Below are positions 25,071-34,185 of a stretch of 53,110 nt of DNA, one piece after another (the first letter of the stretch is position 1; each line of letters begins with the position of its first letter). Position numbers and translations under genes: made by a program. The DNA is from CAYFNK01 sp964474895 (GTDB taxonomy: Archaea > Nanobdellota > Nanobdellia > SCGC-AAA011-G17 > PNOQ01): positions 1-53,110 of the forward strand of contig CAYYUK010000004.1 of assembly GCA_964474895.1 (NCBI GenBank), in the 5' to 3' direction. The notes beneath the pieces were generated by a model. The model had not been told where the DNA came from and did no database searches. It was given only the letters and a program-made list of their open reading frames with translations.

Positions 25071-27485
25071 CTATTTAAGTTTTTTGGCTTTCCTTCTTTT
25101 AGGAGAGCGTTTCTTCTTCTTCTTTTTCCTAGGTTTTTTAATTACCAACCATAAATAAAGCACAATCAAACCAACAAAGAAGACTGCGAATACTATCAAT
25201 TTGAAGAAATTGTCTTCAGCAAGATTGCCAACCCTATCTATAAATGTGGCAAAACCAGCTAACAAGTTACCAGATTCTCCAACAACAAGATCTTTAGTTT
25301 TATTTACAGGACTAATATTTAGATAAACCGTATCTGTATCAGAATCATTAATTTCATCTTCTGGCTCTGTAAGATTTGTGACTATTGTATTTGAGCCGCC
25401 ACCTCCACCGCCGGAAGAACTACTGCTAGTTTCCCCGCCATCATCAGGAGCAGCGTAATCAATAATAATAGCCCAATTTTCAGTAGAGTTAACATTATTT
25501 TCAGAATCAATACAAGCAATGGACCAATTATGAATGCCATTACTCATGGCTGTTTTAACAAATGTTTGTGCCACATTCTTGGTAATAGAATCATCCATAC
25601 TGTCAACAACACCATCCAAGGTAAGATTACAGCTAGAAATGTCCACAATACTTGTTACGTTATATGAAAAAGTAACATCCTGGCTAGTTGAAGTAGATCC
25701 ATTAGCTGGAGAAATTAAATTTATCGTTGGTTCATAAACAGGAGTATAATTTACATTCAAGCCCCAGACAGAAGAAGAATTTATCTGCCCATTTTCACTA
25801 GCACAATTGATAGACCAATTATAGTTTCCATTATCTAAAGTGCTTTCAAAAGTTTGCTCAACGTCATTTAGAATAGAGTAATCTGTAGAATTATCAAAAC
25901 CATTCAAAATTAAGCTACAATTAGAAGTGGTTAACTCACTACTAACGTTATATGAAAAAGTAACATTTTCATTACTAGAGCTAGAATCATCAGCAGGAGA
26001 CATTAAGTTTATTGTAACTTCATAAACAGGAGTATAATCAACAGTTAAGATAAATGTTTGAGAGGAACCAGAATTATCAAGATCATCTAAACAACTGACA
26101 GACCAATTATAATTTCCATTGCTCAAATTCTTCTCAAAGGTCTGGCTAATTCCTTCTGCAATTGAATTATCAGTTTCATTAAGTACACCATTCAAATAAA
26201 AAGTACAAGAAGAAATATCTCTCAATAAATCAGTTGCATTATAACTAAAAACTACAAGATTAGTGGAATCTTCAGTGCTAGTATCAAGAGGACTCTCCAA
26301 GTTTATAACAGGTCCAGTAGAATCTACAACAAAATTAACCTCAACAGAATTTTCATTACCCAAACTATCATTAGCATAAACAGTTATAGATTGTGAACCA
26401 TCTGGAGAATTAAAAGTAGTATTCAAACAACTTGGAAGATCAATATTTTGTCCAGTTGTATTTGTGTACCAACAAGAATCGATTCCAATTCCAGAATCCG
26501 AAACAATATAATTAAGATCAATCAATGAAGAGGTATAGTTATAATTATCAATAGGAGAAGAAACAGTCAAATCAGGAGCAGCCACATCAATGAAAAAAGA
26601 TCTGGTTTCAGAAGTATTAGTCAAATTATTATTATTTAAACAAGTAACATTCCAAGAGTAAGATCCATCCAAAAAACCAGTAACATTAACTGAAGTAGAA
26701 GTTCCATTAGAAGAGTTAACATTTTCAGCATCTACAACACCATTAATTGTAAGATTACATAACAAACTATCATCATTATCATCAACAACTGTCCAATCAA
26801 ACAAAACATAATTTATAGAACTATCATAATTATCAACCGGATCATTCAAACTAACAGAAGGAGCAGTAGGCGGAGCAATGACAGAATCTACAGGAAATAC
26901 AACATCATCATAATCAGTATAATACTCATCATCACAAGGAGTTTCTATATCAGCATCGTATTTGTTTATAACACGTATGGCTTGTGTACCTGTAACATCC
27001 TCCAAAGTAATATTTTCAACAAAAGACTCTGCAGAATCTTCGACAGAACAAGTTACATTACCAAGAGTTATTCTTTTCCAATTTATATCTGATGTACTAT
27101 TAGTATAATAAAGAGCAACCCTATCCACATCTCCATAACAAAAAACAGTATAATTAACTTCCAAAACATCCCCCTCTCTAAAAATACCACCATTCAAATC
27201 AGTAATAGTAACATTTTCAACAGATTCATCCACATGGCAACTACCTACTGAAGAGGCATCCTCACAAGAATCAATTGTGTTTGAGTAATTTGGTTCGGGT
27301 CCTGGAGAAACCTGGTCACCTGCACATTGTAACAAAGATGAGCTTGCAGTACAAAAAGAACCACTCAAATCCCCGCAATAAGGGGCTTCAAATGTAGAAT
27401 TATATTCAGCAAAGCCAGCATAAGCTGCAGGCAATAGAAAGAAAATCATACATACTATTATCACTTCTCTTTTGAGATTAAACAT
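25071..27485 (-). CDS. Ig-repeat cell-surface protein, 804 aa
   Basis: Signal peptide (about 1-22), a Cys-containing N-terminal domain (about 25-210), then five Ig-like repeats of about 90-100 residues. The last three are close copies (SPANGSTSTSQDVTFSYNV; each with a Cys pair and NYNWSINC-type strand) and carry many NxS/T sequons. A Ser/Gly stalk, GNLLAGFATF, a membrane helix (about 762-785) and a strongly basic tail (KKKKKKRSPKRRKAKK) follow. Same architecture as the 429-aa gene 22 bases downstream, probably a paralogue. TTTAAATAAG about 28 bases before the ATG is the likely promoter. Confidence 0.78.
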   Translation of the reverse strand: MFNLKREVIIVCMIFFLLPAAYAGFAEYNSTFEAPYCGDLSGSFCTASSSLLQCAGDQVSPGPEPNYSNTIDSCEDASSVGSCHVDESVENVTITDLNGGIFREGDVLEVNYTVFCYGDVDRVALYYTNSTSDINWKRITLGNVTCSVEDSAESFVENITLEDVTGTQAIRVINKYDADIETPCDDEYYTDYDDVVFPVDSVIAPPTAPSVSLNDPVDNYDSSINYVLFDWTVVDDNDDSLLCNLTINGVVDAENVNSSNGTSTSVNVTGFLDGSYSWNVTCLNNNNLTNTSETRSFFIDVAAPDLTVSSPIDNYNYTSSLIDLNYIVSDSGIGIDSCWYTNTTGQNIDLPSCLNTTFNSPDGSQSITVYANDSLGNENSVEVNFVVDSTGPVINLESPLDTSTEDSTNLVVFSYNATDLLRDISSCTFYLNGVLNETDNSIAEGISQTFEKNLSNGNYNWSVSCLDDLDNSGSSQTFILTVDYTPVYEVTINLMSPADDSSSSNENVTFSYNVSSELTTSNCSLILNGFDNSTDYSILNDVEQTFESTLDNGNYNWSINCASENGQINSSSVWGLNVNYTPVYEPTINLISPANGSTSTSQDVTFSYNVTSIVDISSCNLTLDGVVDSMDDSITKNVAQTFVKTAMSNGIHNWSIACIDSENNVNSTENWAIIIDYAAPDDGGETSSSSSGGGGGGSNTIVTNLTEPEDEINDSDTDTVYLNISPVNKTKDLVVGESGNLLAGFATFIDRVGNLAEDNFFKLIVFAVFFVGLIVLYLWLVIKKPRKKKKKKRSPKRRKAKKLK

Positions 27486-27513
27486 ATAGAATAACTAGCC
27501 TATTTTAACTTAT

Positions 27514-28104
27514 TTAAAGTTTTTGGGTTTTTTCTTTCTTTTTCAAATATCTAACTTCAAATAAATCCACTGGATATATTTTCTTCAATCTATCTTTCAT
27601 ATCTTTTTGCAATGAATAGTTTATAACAGAATCAAAGACTTCTGAAGATTTCTTTTTACTTATCTCATCACCGATTAGTTCAACAGACATATTATTAATA
27701 GATCTTGAAACACTACTTGGAACTTTATTTCTAGTTACAATAATATATTTAATTACAAGTTCACCATCTTTTGACTTCAAGGTTTTAGAAATGCCAATCT
27801 TGGTCTTACCCTTCTTAGCCATTCTTTTTATTGAAACTGGCAACATATTATAAAAAATAAGATCTGTAAATCCTTTTTCATCTTTAACATCTGTAACTTC
27901 AAAAGTTAATCTTATGTTTGGATTTCTAGTTTTGGCAACAGCCATCATATTTACTCTAACTCTTCTACCTAACAAATCTGTTTTATCGGTTAAGTAACAC
28001 TCACCCAAATCCCTACTTCCGAAGTCCGCAGGAGCAGAGATAGAAAACCAGCTCTTTTTCTTTCTTTTCTTTACAAGTTGCGTCCTTCGTTTCTTCTGTG
28101 CCAT
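27514..28104 (-). CDS. rps3ae: 30S ribosomal protein S3Ae (eS1)
   Basis: 196 aa, normal archaeal length. Basic N-terminus, then the eS1 signature WFSISAPADFGSRDLGECYL, LTFEVTDVKDEKGFTDL, IIVTRNKVPSSVSRSI and a C-terminal KKIYPVDLFEVRYL. It lies 2 bases downstream of rps15 in a two-gene operon. Confidence 0.96.
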   Translation of the reverse strand: MAQKKRRTQLVKKRKKKSWFSISAPADFGSRDLGECYLTDKTDLLGRRVRVNMMAVAKTRNPNIRLTFEVTDVKDEKGFTDLIFYNMLPVSIKRMAKKGKTKIGISKTLKSKDGELVIKYIIVTRNKVPSSVSRSINNMSVELIGDEISKKKSSEVFDSVINYSLQKDMKDRLKKIYPVDLFEVRYLKKKEKTQKL

Positions 28105-28106
28105 AT

Positions 28107-28562
28107 TTAATCCTCAACTAATAATTTAGCTTTGCTCTGGTCATACTTCCAGTCTGCAGGTAATTTTTTAGCTTTTTTATAATATCTAATTAATCTATTA
28201 ATTTTGCTGCTTGTTAATTGCAATCCTCTTTTAGCTGTCATATCATGTTTGTTAGTTTCAAAATGCTTTAAGGCACTAATCTGTTTTTTAACTAAAAATG
28301 ATAAATCTTCAGGAAGATTATAAACAATCTTATTTTGTTCAAGTATTTTAGTTATGCTTTTTTTTGTTGTAAGTTTAACATCAGGAATACCATAAGAATC
28401 TCTCAAGATCAAACCAATCTTAGAAGGTTTTATTCCAGTTTTCGCCAATTTCAAAACAAGGCTTTCAACCTCTGCAGGTTTGTATCTAATCCAACCAGTA
28501 TTAGGCTCTAAAGGCTTAGTACTTTTACTTTTACCCTTGTTTCTTGAATACATCCTTGCCAT
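28107..28562 (-). CDS. rps15: 30S ribosomal protein S15 (uS15)
   Basis: 151 aa, the archaeal/eukaryotic length (S13e type). Starts MARMYSRNKGKSKSTKP and contains WIRYKPAEVESLVLKLAKTG, IGLILRDSYGIPDV and the S15 helix LTSSKINRLIRYYKK. First gene of the S15-S3Ae operon. It has a long leader (TATA near 28637-28645, about 75-80 bases from the ATG), unlike its leaderless neighbours. Confidence 0.96.
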   Translation of the reverse strand: MARMYSRNKGKSKSTKPLEPNTGWIRYKPAEVESLVLKLAKTGIKPSKIGLILRDSYGIPDVKLTTKKSITKILEQNKIVYNLPEDLSFLVKKQISALKHFETNKHDMTAKRGLQLTSSKINRLIRYYKKAKKLPADWKYDQSKAKLLVED

Positions 28563-28587
28563 TTTGAATAAAATAAATTTCCATTCG

Positions 28588-28616
28588 GGTATAAGTCAGC
28601 ACGAACCAACTTATCC
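28588..28616 (-). promoter_or_regulatory. Possible hairpin in the S15 mRNA leader
   Basis: ATAAGT (28591-28596) and ACTTAT (28609-28614) form a 6-bp inverted repeat with a 12-nt loop, extended by two G-C pairs beyond a bulged base. It lies between the TATA box and the S15 start codon. A regulatory role is inference only. Confidence 0.3.
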
Positions 28617-28709
28617 TATAGAACTTGTTGAAAATAGATTGTTTATAAATCTTTTTATTTGAGTATTCAGGAAAGTTTTATATACCAAAAATTTAGGAGA
28701 AACTCACCA

Positions 28710-29198
28710 ATGAAAAAAACAACATCAGAATACATAAAAGTGAAGGATTCCAAGATCCATCAAAAAGGCATTTTCGCAAAAAAAGATATTCCTACAGACA
28801 CAAGAGTAATAGAATATGTTGGAGACAAAGTAACAAGAGCGGAAGGGAATAGACGTGGAGAAAAAGTATTAGAAAAATCAAAAAATCATACAATTTCTGG
28901 CGGTGTTTACATCTTTGAATTGAATAAAAGACAGGACATAGACGGAAATGTGCCATACAACACTGCAAAATGGATAAATCATTCCTGTGACCCAAATTGT
29001 GAAGTTGATATAATAAAAGGACATATTTGGGTAATTTCTATAAAAGACATAAAAAAAGGCGAAGAACTAACCTATAATTATGGATACAATTTAGAAAATT
29101 ATAAAGAACATTCATGTAAATGTGGCTCAAAGAACTGTGTTGGGTATATAGTGGCTGAAGAAGACTGGCCAAAACTTAAAAGAAAATTAAAGAAATAG
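28710..29198 (+). CDS. SET-domain protein lysine methyltransferase
   Basis: 162 aa from the ATG at 28710, with AGGAGA 10 bases upstream and TTTTATATA at about 28676-28684. The SET core is complete: KGIFAKKDIPTDTRVIEY, INHSCDPNCEV (the pseudoknot NHS motif), GEELTYNYGY (catalytic Tyr), then a post-SET zinc site with CKCGSKNC. It should transfer methyl from SAM to a protein lysine; no substrate is apparent. Its TAG lies in the 3' end of tRNA-Gln on the opposite strand. Confidence 0.92.
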   Translation: MKKTTSEYIKVKDSKIHQKGIFAKKDIPTDTRVIEYVGDKVTRAEGNRRGEKVLEKSKNHTISGGVYIFELNKRQDIDGNVPYNTAKWINHSCDPNCEVDIIKGHIWVISIKDIKKGEELTYNYGYNLENYKEHSCKCGSKNCVGYIVAEEDWPKLKRKLKK

Positions 29199-29268
29199 TC
29201 CCGCCAAGATTCGAACTTGGGTCACCTGGACCAAAACCAGATATGCTGGGCCACTACACTACGGGACT
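29196..29268 (-). tRNA. tRNA-Gln (anticodon UUG)
   Basis: 73 nt. Acceptor AGTCCCG/CGGGACT plus A, D-stem GTGT/GCAT, anticodon stem TCTGG/CCAGG with loop TTTTGGT (anticodon TTG), T-stem CCAAG/CTTGG with TTCGAAT. No intron or CCA. The discriminator end overlaps the SET gene's stop codon, tail to tail. Confidence 0.94.
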
Positions 29269-29305
29269 GTTAAAAAACTAGCATTTATTCTACTTAAAAA
29301 TGTTT

Positions 29306-29527
29306 TTATTGGAAGACATATTCCTTTTTATCTCTCTTTATAAATTTAGTTTGCTCTAATTGAGACAAAACTCTTGTAGCTAAACAAAGATCAGCACCAA
29401 GAATAGAAAGATTTTCTCTAACTTCATGAAAGAGGTTTATAACTGGAACGCGGTCATTCTTAGAATACTTTTCTATCAATTCATCGTAAACAATATTCAC
29501 TGCTGCACCAATTTCACTGTCGCTCAT
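29306..29527 (-). CDS. Small hypothetical protein, possible winged helix, 73 aa
   Basis: Starts MSDSEIGAAVNIVYDELIEK (ATG at 29527; a GTG three codons upstream is possible). The arrangement of helices followed by LATRVLSQLEQTKFIKRDKK and a final beta-like EYVFQ resembles a small winged-helix domain, but no family is recognised. It lies 52 bases after the GNAT gene on the same strand. Confidence 0.55.
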   Translation of the reverse strand: MSDSEIGAAVNIVYDELIEKYSKNDRVPVINLFHEVRENLSILGADLCLATRVLSQLEQTKFIKRDKKEYVFQ

Positions 29528-29579
29528 TTTAATCACTTATTTGAGAAAAACCAAGACAATATCTAATTTAAAAAAGTTT

Positions 29580-30143
29580 CTATAGCTCTAATTCATACGA
29601 CCTTAAAACAACATCATTTTCGATTGAAATTTCACCACGTCTTTGAAAACCCTTTTTCTCCACAAAATTAACAGATTTTAAATTCAATAAAGGCTCAACA
29701 CAAACATAAGTTAATATTTTTTGTAAACCGGCTTCCCTAGCAGAAATTATTGCATGATCAGTTAACAAATTTGCAGTTCTCCCTGCACCCAAACTCCAGG
29801 ATTTAAGAACTCCCAATTGATCAATATACAAATAGTTTTTGTCAGGACCATCCAAAATAGATTTCCATTCTAGATTTTCAATATTCCCAAAATTAGTTCT
29901 AAAAAAATTAGAATCATAAGCTAAACAGTAACCAAGAATTCCATCAATTCCACCAATCCCATCATCACCTTCAGCAACAGTAAAAAAAGGATTTATTGCA
30001 CTTCTAATATCTTCATCAGATTTAGGATATTCAAACAAACCATCTTTTGAAGATTTCCATCCAGGATCATTCCTATTTACCTGTAAAATGTTAATTATTC
30101 TTCCAACTTTTTCTACATCATCAGGCGTTGCAGTCCTTATCAT
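29580..30143 (-). CDS. GNAT-family N-acetyltransferase
   Basis: 187 aa with the GNAT layout: N-terminal MIRTATPDDVEKVGRI, a central strand YLYIDQLGVLKSWSLGAGRTANLL covering motif A (acetyl-CoA pyrophosphate loop, SLGAGRT variant of Q/RxxGxG/A), and a C-terminal motif B region NFVEKKGFQRRGEI. Substrate unknown. Transcribed from a promoter with the 31-base element shared with 11672-11702. Confidence 0.82.
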   Translation of the reverse strand: MIRTATPDDVEKVGRIINILQVNRNDPGWKSSKDGLFEYPKSDEDIRSAINPFFTVAEGDDGIGGIDGILGYCLAYDSNFFRTNFGNIENLEWKSILDGPDKNYLYIDQLGVLKSWSLGAGRTANLLTDHAIISAREAGLQKILTYVCVEPLLNLKSVNFVEKKGFQRRGEISIENDVVLRSYELEL

Positions 30144-30185
30144 TTTTTAATCCCATTAACTACAAAAAAGAACTAAAAACCACTT

Positions 30186-30216
30186 ATAAGTCTTTCTATA
30201 TGTAACTACTCAAAAG
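30186..30216 (-). promoter_or_regulatory. Shared upstream element, copy 2
   Basis: 28 of 31 bases match 11672-11702. On the minus strand it reads CTTTTGAGTAGTTACATATA, then GAAAGACTTAT, ending in the TATA/BRE of the GNAT gene. The two genes are unrelated, so the match is not a duplicated gene. Confidence 0.5.
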
Positions 30217-30217
30217 T

Positions 30218-31480
30218 TTATACAATCTCAGAATATCCAATTAATCTCCAACGAGAACCAATATTCCTAGAAATAGTAACTCTATCACCTTTAAAAGCAC
30301 AAACAGGAATTTTCAAATTAATTTCCATTCCACCTTTGCTTATTGAATTAACAACACCAAGAGTTGCAGAAGCATTAACGTTCAACATCAAAGGCTCACC
30401 GATTTTCACATCTTCAACCTTCAACTCTTCACTAGAACCAACAACTCTCTCGAGTAAATGTAATTTTAATTTCAACTTTTCCCAAACGTCTGGCATTTTT
30501 CCAGGCAAACCAAGAACATTCCCTGTCAAAGTATTAGACTTAACAATAGAAGGATCCAATTCAGTTAAAACACCAACAGAACCACCTGGAGAGAGTTCAC
30601 CAACATCAATACCACCAATATTCATTCCAGCTATTTTTGTTTGTATAGGCTCCCAAATGGCCCTACCACGTTTCTCTTTTTTCAAACCAGGTCTTATTTC
30701 AACTTTTTGACCGTTAAGTAAAGTACCTTGTTTCAAAGCACCACCAAGAACACCACCAATTATATTTTTTATAGAAACTCCTGGTTTATTCACATCAAAA
30801 GATCTCGCAATATAAAACAAAGGATCTTCATTTTTCTTTCTTTCGGGAGTCTTAAAATTTTCTTGTATAGTTTTTATTAAAACATCAATATTAGCGTTAT
30901 GTTGTGCACTAACAGGTATTACTGGAGCATTTTCTGCAATAGTTCCTTTCAAGAATTTTTTTATATCATTATAATTTTTTATCAAAGCAGGCTTATCAAC
31001 CAAATCAATTTTATTTTGAACAACAATAATATCTTTTATTCCCAAGATTTCCAAAGCCATCAAATGTTCTCTTGTTTGTGGTTGAGGGCAAGGTTCATTT
31101 GCACTAACTAATAATAATGCAGCATCTATGATTGCAGCACCGCTTAACATGGTTGCCATTAAAGTTTCGTGCCCAGGAGAATCAATAAAACTAACTTTTC
31201 TTAAAGGAATACAGTTGCTTTTACATTCTTTACATTTTTCATTAGGACTATAACATTCAGGATCTCCACATTTAGGGCATTTGTAAAAAGTAGAATCTGC
31301 ATAACCAAGTTTAATTGTTATACCTCTCTTTTTCTCTTCAGAATGCACATCAGCCCATTTTCCAGTCAGAGCTTGAGTTAAAGTTGTTTTACCATGGTCT
31401 ACGTGACCTATTAATTCAATATTAATTTCGGGTATAAGGTCATTTTTCTTCGCTTCTTGTTTCTTCTTTTCCACCATCAA
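30218..31480 (-). CDS. Translation initiation factor aIF2 subunit gamma
   Basis: 420-aa GTPase that carries initiator Met-tRNA to the small subunit. G1 GHVDHGKTT, a switch 1 region with KRGITIKLGY, a zinc knuckle CPKCG...CKEC near residues 65-90, G3 DSPGHE, G4 QNKID, and aIF2-gamma-specific LLLVSANEPCPQPQTREHL. Domains 2 and 3 follow. Start: the second Met (MVEKKKQ) is equally possible. It overlaps S6e by 41 bases and ends the translation operon. Confidence 0.97.
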   Translation of the reverse strand: MMVEKKKQEAKKNDLIPEINIELIGHVDHGKTTLTQALTGKWADVHSEEKKRGITIKLGYADSTFYKCPKCGDPECYSPNEKCKECKSNCIPLRKVSFIDSPGHETLMATMLSGAAIIDAALLLVSANEPCPQPQTREHLMALEILGIKDIIVVQNKIDLVDKPALIKNYNDIKKFLKGTIAENAPVIPVSAQHNANIDVLIKTIQENFKTPERKKNEDPLFYIARSFDVNKPGVSIKNIIGGVLGGALKQGTLLNGQKVEIRPGLKKEKRGRAIWEPIQTKIAGMNIGGIDVGELSPGGSVGVLTELDPSIVKSNTLTGNVLGLPGKMPDVWEKLKLKLHLLERVVGSSEELKVEDVKIGEPLMLNVNASATLGVVNSISKGGMEINLKIPVCAFKGDRVTISRNIGSRWRLIGYSEIV

Positions 31481-31880
31481 TTTCTCCTTCTTTTACTTCT
31501 TCAACAGGACCAAAAATCTTTTCTAAAGAATCCTTTCCAGCTTTCTCAACCTTCAAATTAATTTGCTTTATATCTTCACCAATTAAATTACTATGAACAG
31601 TTTTTTTCTGCTTAACACCTTTATCTTTAGGTTTTGCACCAACACCAGATACAACTAGTGGTCTTCTTCTTCCGAGTCCAGTAACATCCTTTCTTATTGG
31701 AAAACCACCAGTATCAGATCCACCAGTAATCTTTAATTCATAACCTTTCAATCCAAAAGAATCTCCTTTTACGATTTCATCAATTTTCTTATTCAAAAAA
31801 ACAGAGGTCTCATTCTCAGAAACTTCTTTCTTGTAACTCTTTCCATCTTTTCCACTTATTGTCAATACAAATTGTACCAT
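31440..31880 (-). CDS. rps6e: 30S ribosomal protein S6e
   Basis: 146 aa. FGLKGYELKITGGSDTGGFP and RKDVTGLGRRRPLVVSGVG are the eS6 signatures. The C-terminal Glu-rich tail (residues 125-146) overlaps the start of aIF2-gamma in another frame. It begins one base after the aIF5B stop, a common archaeal order (infB-rps6e-eif2g). Confidence 0.95.
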   Translation of the reverse strand: MVQFVLTISGKDGKSYKKEVSENETSVFLNKKIDEIVKGDSFGLKGYELKITGGSDTGGFPIRKDVTGLGRRRPLVVSGVGAKPKDKGVKQKKTVHSNLIGEDIKQINLKVEKAGKDSLEKIFGPVEEVKEGEIDGGKEETRSEEK

Positions 31881-31881
31881 T

Positions 31882-33603
31882 TTAAATTCCCCATGTAGGA
31901 TTATCTTTCCTCTTTAATTCCGCAATCTCTTTGAGTGCTTGAATTTCATCATCCTTTAAATACTTTTTCAATTTCTTTAATTTCCTAAAATCGCTTTCAG
32001 GAATATTAGAATACAAAATATCTCCTTCTTTTAGCTGTCTACCACACATAACACCAGGGAAAGATACAGCAACTTCTTTACCCACCTTAGCTTCACCAAT
32101 ATTTTTACCTGAATCTTGTATCTCTTTCAATTCACAAAATTTTCTCCCATCTTTAGTAACGGGGGTATTTGATCTAACAGTTCCAGCTAGAATATCAACT
32201 CCAACAACTGCAGGATTAGAAATTCTAAAGATATGATTTTTCATAACTTCAATCTTAAATGGTTTAATCAATCCTTCCAAATCTTTCTCTTCCAAAACCC
32301 TGCCAAAATTTTCAATCCAATCAGTAACATCATCAATTATTTTGTAAATAATATCATTTGTAATTATTTTAACTTCCTTATTTTGTTCTAAAACTTTTAC
32401 ATTAAAACCAACAATAACTTTATTCAAATCATTTAATTCAGAATTGGCTTCAGCAATGTCTTGTTTATTTATCGCTCCAACTTTTGCTTTTTTTATTTTT
32501 ACATCTTTAGCCCTTAACAAAGCAGTCAAAGCTTCCAAAGAACCCAATGTATCTGCCTTTACGATTATGCCTTCATTATCAGTTTCAATCTCCACCTCTT
32601 CTATTTCAGATTTCAATTCTTCTCTAATTTTTTCTTCATCTTTATTACAAACTCTAATTGGCATACCAGGAATAACTTCATCCAACTCAGAAGCAGAAAT
32701 TTTAACAGCAGCTGCAGCATGTACTTCTTTTTCTTCAACAACTTTTCCTTTATCTAAATTAAATAAACATTTGACTTTGGTTTTTATAGGCTCACCCTCG
32801 CAAACACCAATCAAAATAGTATCATTAACTTTTACAGTTCCATCATAAATTATTGCATCTAAAACTTTTCCAACACCCTTTTCTTCACAAACTTCCAAAA
32901 TAGTTCCTTTAGCTTGACCTTCAACATTTATTTTCAAAGATTCTTCCAAATATTTTTGCGCTAACCCACTTAGAATCATTAATAATTCAGGAAAACCTTC
33001 ACCAGTTTTTGCAGAAATAGGAATCATGGCAACTTTCTTTGTATAATCATCAACTCTATCAAATCTATCTGAATTTATTCCATGGGCTGAAATAGCGGCA
33101 ACAATTTCATATAATTTCCTTTCAAAATGCAAACCCACCGTATCTGACTGTTCAGCAATATTTTTTATAATTGGCAAATCTGGATTTGATCTCCAACCTG
33201 TAAGCATATCAATTTTATTTACAGCAATTACAAAAGGAGTTTTAGAATTTTTTAAGATTTCAATAACTTCTCTAGTTTGGGGCTTTTCACCATCATTAAT
33301 ATCAATAACAACAATAGCAATATCAGCAATGCTTCCGCCTCTTTTCCTCAAAGTTGTAAAAGCTTCATGACCTGGACTATCAATAAATAACAAACCAGGA
33401 ATAGTTAAATCAACACCAACTTTGTTTATCAACTCACCACCAATTTCCTTTATTTTGTCTAATGAAATTTGATAAGCAGAAATGGCCTGCGTTATACCAC
33501 CACTTTCTTTTGCAGCAACAGAACTCTCTCTAATCTTATCTAAAATAGAAGTTTTTCCATGATCCACATGTGCCAAAAGCACGCAAATGGGCTGTCTTAT
33601 CAT
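31882..33603 (-). CDS. infB: Translation initiation factor aIF5B (IF2-like)
   Basis: 573-aa GTPase for subunit joining. G1 AHVDHGKTS near residues 11-19, G3 DSPGHEAFTTLRKRGGSIAD, G4 VNKIDM, then domain II (GKGVGKVLDAIIYDGTVKVNDT-type barrel), domain III and the C-terminal barrel with ILAGTVRSNTPVTK. Length is normal for archaea and no intein is present. Starts right after the 120-aa gene in the L7Ae operon. Confidence 0.97.
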   Translation of the reverse strand: MIRQPICVLLAHVDHGKTSILDKIRESSVAAKESGGITQAISAYQISLDKIKEIGGELINKVGVDLTIPGLLFIDSPGHEAFTTLRKRGGSIADIAIVVIDINDGEKPQTREVIEILKNSKTPFVIAVNKIDMLTGWRSNPDLPIIKNIAEQSDTVGLHFERKLYEIVAAISAHGINSDRFDRVDDYTKKVAMIPISAKTGEGFPELLMILSGLAQKYLEESLKINVEGQAKGTILEVCEEKGVGKVLDAIIYDGTVKVNDTILIGVCEGEPIKTKVKCLFNLDKGKVVEEKEVHAAAAVKISASELDEVIPGMPIRVCNKDEEKIREELKSEIEEVEIETDNEGIIVKADTLGSLEALTALLRAKDVKIKKAKVGAINKQDIAEANSELNDLNKVIVGFNVKVLEQNKEVKIITNDIIYKIIDDVTDWIENFGRVLEEKDLEGLIKPFKIEVMKNHIFRISNPAVVGVDILAGTVRSNTPVTKDGRKFCELKEIQDSGKNIGEAKVGKEVAVSFPGVMCGRQLKEGDILYSNIPESDFRKLKKLKKYLKDDEIQALKEIAELKRKDNPTWGI

Positions 33604-33664
33604 TTTCCATGTTCTCCTACAGAAGAAGCCTAAAATTCACTTTAAAAAGGTTTCTAGAGCAAAG

Positions 33665-34027
33665 CTAAGCGGAGATTGTTCCAACCCTAAGAGTATTAAA
33701 TTCAAAACAAGATTCCAAACCCTTTTCCCTAAGTAATCCTGCAAGATAATCTAACTGTTCTTTTCCCTGGTCATCAGGATGAGTTAAATCACCATGATCA
33801 AAATGATAATGCTCAAAAAATTCTGCTTTTAACTCTTCTTCCCTATACAAAGAATATATAATATCATAATCAGTTACACAACCAGCACCAGTTTCCGAAG
33901 AATACTTAAAATTTACACTCAGTAACCCAGGATGTTTATTCAGACCAGTTTTCATACGATCTGCTATAGTGATCCAGCCACCATATTCAAGTATATTTTT
34001 AACTTTAACAGATTTACTTTCAATCAT
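33665..34027 (-). CDS. Hypothetical protein in the ribosomal operon, 120 aa
   Basis: Begins inside the L24e stop (8-base overlap, ATGATTGA), so it is translationally coupled. Family not recognised; soluble, His/Asp-rich in the middle (EHYHFDHGDLTHPDDQ), which could bind metal. In many archaea nucleoside diphosphate kinase sits at this point between L24e and aIF5B; this protein has no NDK motif. Confidence 0.72.
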   Translation of the reverse strand: MIESKSVKVKNILEYGGWITIADRMKTGLNKHPGLLSVNFKYSSETGAGCVTDYDIIYSLYREEELKAEFFEHYHFDHGDLTHPDDQGKEQLDYLAGLLREKGLESCFEFNTLRVGTISA

Positions 34028-34184
34028 TTTTTGCCCACTTAAAATTCACCGCTTTTCTTTTAAGTTTGAGCATATTTTTCTCACATTTCATAGAACAAAA
34101 GTTCATAATTTTTCCAACTTTAGAAACTACTATTTTTCCAGTTCCCTTTTCAATTTCCGTATTACAAAAAGAACATCTAACCAT
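34020..34184 (-). CDS. rpl24e: 50S ribosomal protein L24e
   Basis: 54 aa: MVRCSFCNTEIEKGTGKIVV with a zinc site CxxC (Cys4, Cys7) and CxxxC (Cys30, Cys34; NFCSMKCEKN), ending VNFKWAKND. Starts one base after the S28e stop and overlaps the next gene by 8 bases. Below the usual ORF length cut-off. Confidence 0.96.
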   Translation of the reverse strand: MVRCSFCNTEIEKGTGKIVVSKVGKIMNFCSMKCEKNMLKLKRKAVNFKWAKND

Positions 34185-34185
34185 T

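Noticed and set aside
25071..27485. Ig repeats considered as a possible CRISPR or tandem DNA repeat
   Set aside because: Repeat units diverge in DNA and are conserved at protein level with domain-sized spacing; no short identical repeats with spacers exist.
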